Part shown: piece by piece, positions 35,845 to 37,146 of the stretch | Layout of the letters: each line of letters starts with the position of its first letter | Position numbering within the stretch: the first letter of the stretch is position 1 | NCBI GenBank assembly: GCA_963666705.2 | Contig: CAXXKO010000003.1 | Location: forward strand, 1-37,146 | Direction: 5' to 3' | DNA: 37,146 nucleotides | From: G963666705 sp963666705 | Lineage (GTDB): Bacteria > Pseudomonadota > Alphaproteobacteria > CADEGL01 | Translations under genes and position numbers: made by a program | The notes under the pieces: model-generated | Seen by the model: the letters and a program-made list of their open reading frames with translations, nothing else | What the model was told of the DNA's origin: nothing | Databases searched by the model: none

Positions 35845-36047
35845 GGCGGCTCTCCTCCTGTTTGCGCGCGAAGGCTAACACGTGGCGGAATTCAGGCGAG
35901 AGCGACTACGCCGCCAATTCGAAAGGCACACAGGGCGTGCCCTTTGCGCTAAGATCGGGCCAAAGCTCGTAAGAGATCGACGATGCGGATGACTGGCGGC
36001 AATCGGGGACCAGGGACTGGCGCGCGCATCGGCGCCCGCGCCAAGCC

Positions 36048-37146
36048 ATGACCGCGGCGACGGCCGTGCCATCGCCGGACCCCGCGACCGCACCCGGATT
36101 CAGGCGCTCGATGGTCGTGGCCTCGGGCGTGCTCGGCAGCTTCATCTATTTCATCACCCTGCTCAGCGTCTCCCTCGCCCTGCCCCAGCTCCAGGGCGCG
36201 TTCTCGGCGGCGCCCGACCAGGTCGCGTGGCTGCTCACCTCCTTCATCCTCGGCACCACGGCGGTGATCACGGCCACCGGCTGGCTGGCCACGCGGTTCG
36301 GGCGCAAGCGCGTCTTCCTGGTGGCCATCGCGGGCTTCACCGTCACCTCGCTCCTGTGCGGCGTGGCCGGCTCGTTGACCGAGGAGGTCGTCTTCCGCAC
36401 CCTTCAGGGCGCCTTCGGCGCGCCGCTCATGCCGATCGGCCAAGCCATCGTCCTCGATGCCTACCCGCCCGAGAAGAACGGCCTGGCCACGGCGGTCTGG
36501 AGCGCGGGCGCGCTTTCGGGTGGCGTGTTCGGCCCCCTCGTCGGAGGCTACTTGGTGGAGCTCTTCAACTGGTCCTGGATCTTCTACATCAACCTGCCCA
36601 TCGGCGCGCTCGCCTTCCTCGGCACCTGGGCCTTCGTGCCCGAGATCGCCAAGGACCGGGAGCGGCGCCTCGACTGGGTGGGCCTCCTGGCGCTCCTCGC
36701 GGGGATGATCGCGCTGACCATGATGCTGAACCGGGGCGAGCGGCTGGGCTGGTTCGCCTCCACCGAGATCATCATCGAGGCAGCGGTGACCGCGTTGGCC
36801 TTCTACGCCTACGTGGCCCACAGCCTGACCACGGCCCCGGCCGTTCCTCGACCTCGGCCTGTTCCGGGACCGGAACTACATGCTCAACCTGATCTTCGTC
36901 GCGGTGTTCGGCGGCATCGTCATCATGCCGACCTTCTTCCTGCCCATCCTGATGCAGCAGTTCGGCGGCTACTCGATCACCCTCTCGGGTCTCCTCGTGG
37001 CGGTACGCACCCTGTCCTATGTCGGCTGGTCGCTGATGTTGAGCCCCTTCCTCGACCGGATCGACCCGCGCTTCGCGGTCTTCATCGGGCTCCTGCTGGT
37101 GGCCGGCCCGACCTGGACCATGTCGGACTGGAACCTCGACATCCGC
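36048..37146 (+). pseudogene. DHA2-type MFS transporter, frameshifted and cut by the window end
   Basis: Start of an EmrB/QacA-like drug:H+ antiporter (14 membrane helices expected, about 500 residues). Helix 1 is V-L-G-S-F-I-Y-F-I-T-L-L-S-V-S-L-A-L-P-Q-L-Q-G. W-L-L-T-S-F-I-L-G and the helix 2-3 loop G-W-L-A-T-R-F-G-R-K-R are typical, as is G-A-P-L-M-P-I-G-Q-A. Frame is lost in a CCCC run at 36834-36837; with one C less it reads T-T-A-R-P-F-L-D-L-x-L-F-R-D-R-N-Y-M and continues intact to the window edge. The downstream part is open, so the gene may be fine apart from one base. The ribosome site before ATG 36048 is poor. The substrate is unknown. Confidence 0.8.

Overview
The window is GC-rich, densely coded DNA from an alphaproteobacterium, most likely a Rhodospirillales-like lineage. 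Evidence for this is the small Usg-family protein, a crotonyl-CoA carboxylase/reductase relative, two-subunit GlyQ/GlyS, a PPDK with the usual Rhizobiales/Rhodospirillales length, GTG starts and 4-bp ATGA/GTGA gene overlaps. No plasmid or phage backbone is visible; it reads as chromosome with a conserved core and several accessory or decaying patches.

Layout. 1-4075: a leftward set (sterol-desaturase-type hydroxylase, bicupin, YciI-like protein) divergent from an SDR dehydrogenase. The block is bracketed by two direct copies of a ~195-bp repeat whose long hairpin covaries between copies. 4138-4774: a dispersed palindromic element whose core has expanded into 14 tandem copies (mostly 36-bp units); an unexpanded relative lies at 34440-34601. 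4802-5576: an SDR pseudogene. 5631-5707: tRNA-Pro(CGG). 5773-18662: the conserved core with polyprenyl diphosphate synthase, a DUF2007 protein, a frameshifted periplasmic protein, a TrmN6-like methyltransferase, an S49 peptidase, a zinc-ribbon protein, glyQ-glyS and ppdK. An LLM flavin monooxygenase-like gene and an Old-Yellow-Enzyme/FAD fusion lie between glyS and ppdK. 18660-18938: a MITE with 35-bp inverted ends that supplies the stop codons of both flanking convergent genes (ppdK and ygfZ). 19941-25545: a tightly overlapped cassette of four glycosyltransferases plus an AsnB-type amidotransferase, probably for a cell-surface glycan, followed by dihydroorotase and usg.

27351-37146: accessory metabolism. 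It holds a Ccr-like reductase with a changed CO2-pocket residue, a thiolase-like protein, a small lipoprotein gene split by a complete IS1595-family element (8-bp target duplication), a Sel1-repeat protein, a secreted hypothetical protein, an acyl-CoA dehydrogenase remnant, a frameshifted class III aminotransferase, a DddP-like M24 protein and a frameshifted DHA2-type MFS transporter cut by the window end.

The most noteworthy signals are non-coding or structural: the covarying hairpin repeat, the stop-codon-preserving CTAG/TA MITE insertion, the expanded palindrome array, and the exactly reversible IS insertion. Several genes carry single-base lesions, mostly in short G or C runs. Some may be assembly errors, but the SDR pseudogene has also lost both catalytic residues and is convincingly dead. 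No CRISPR array, prophage or recognisable defence system was seen.
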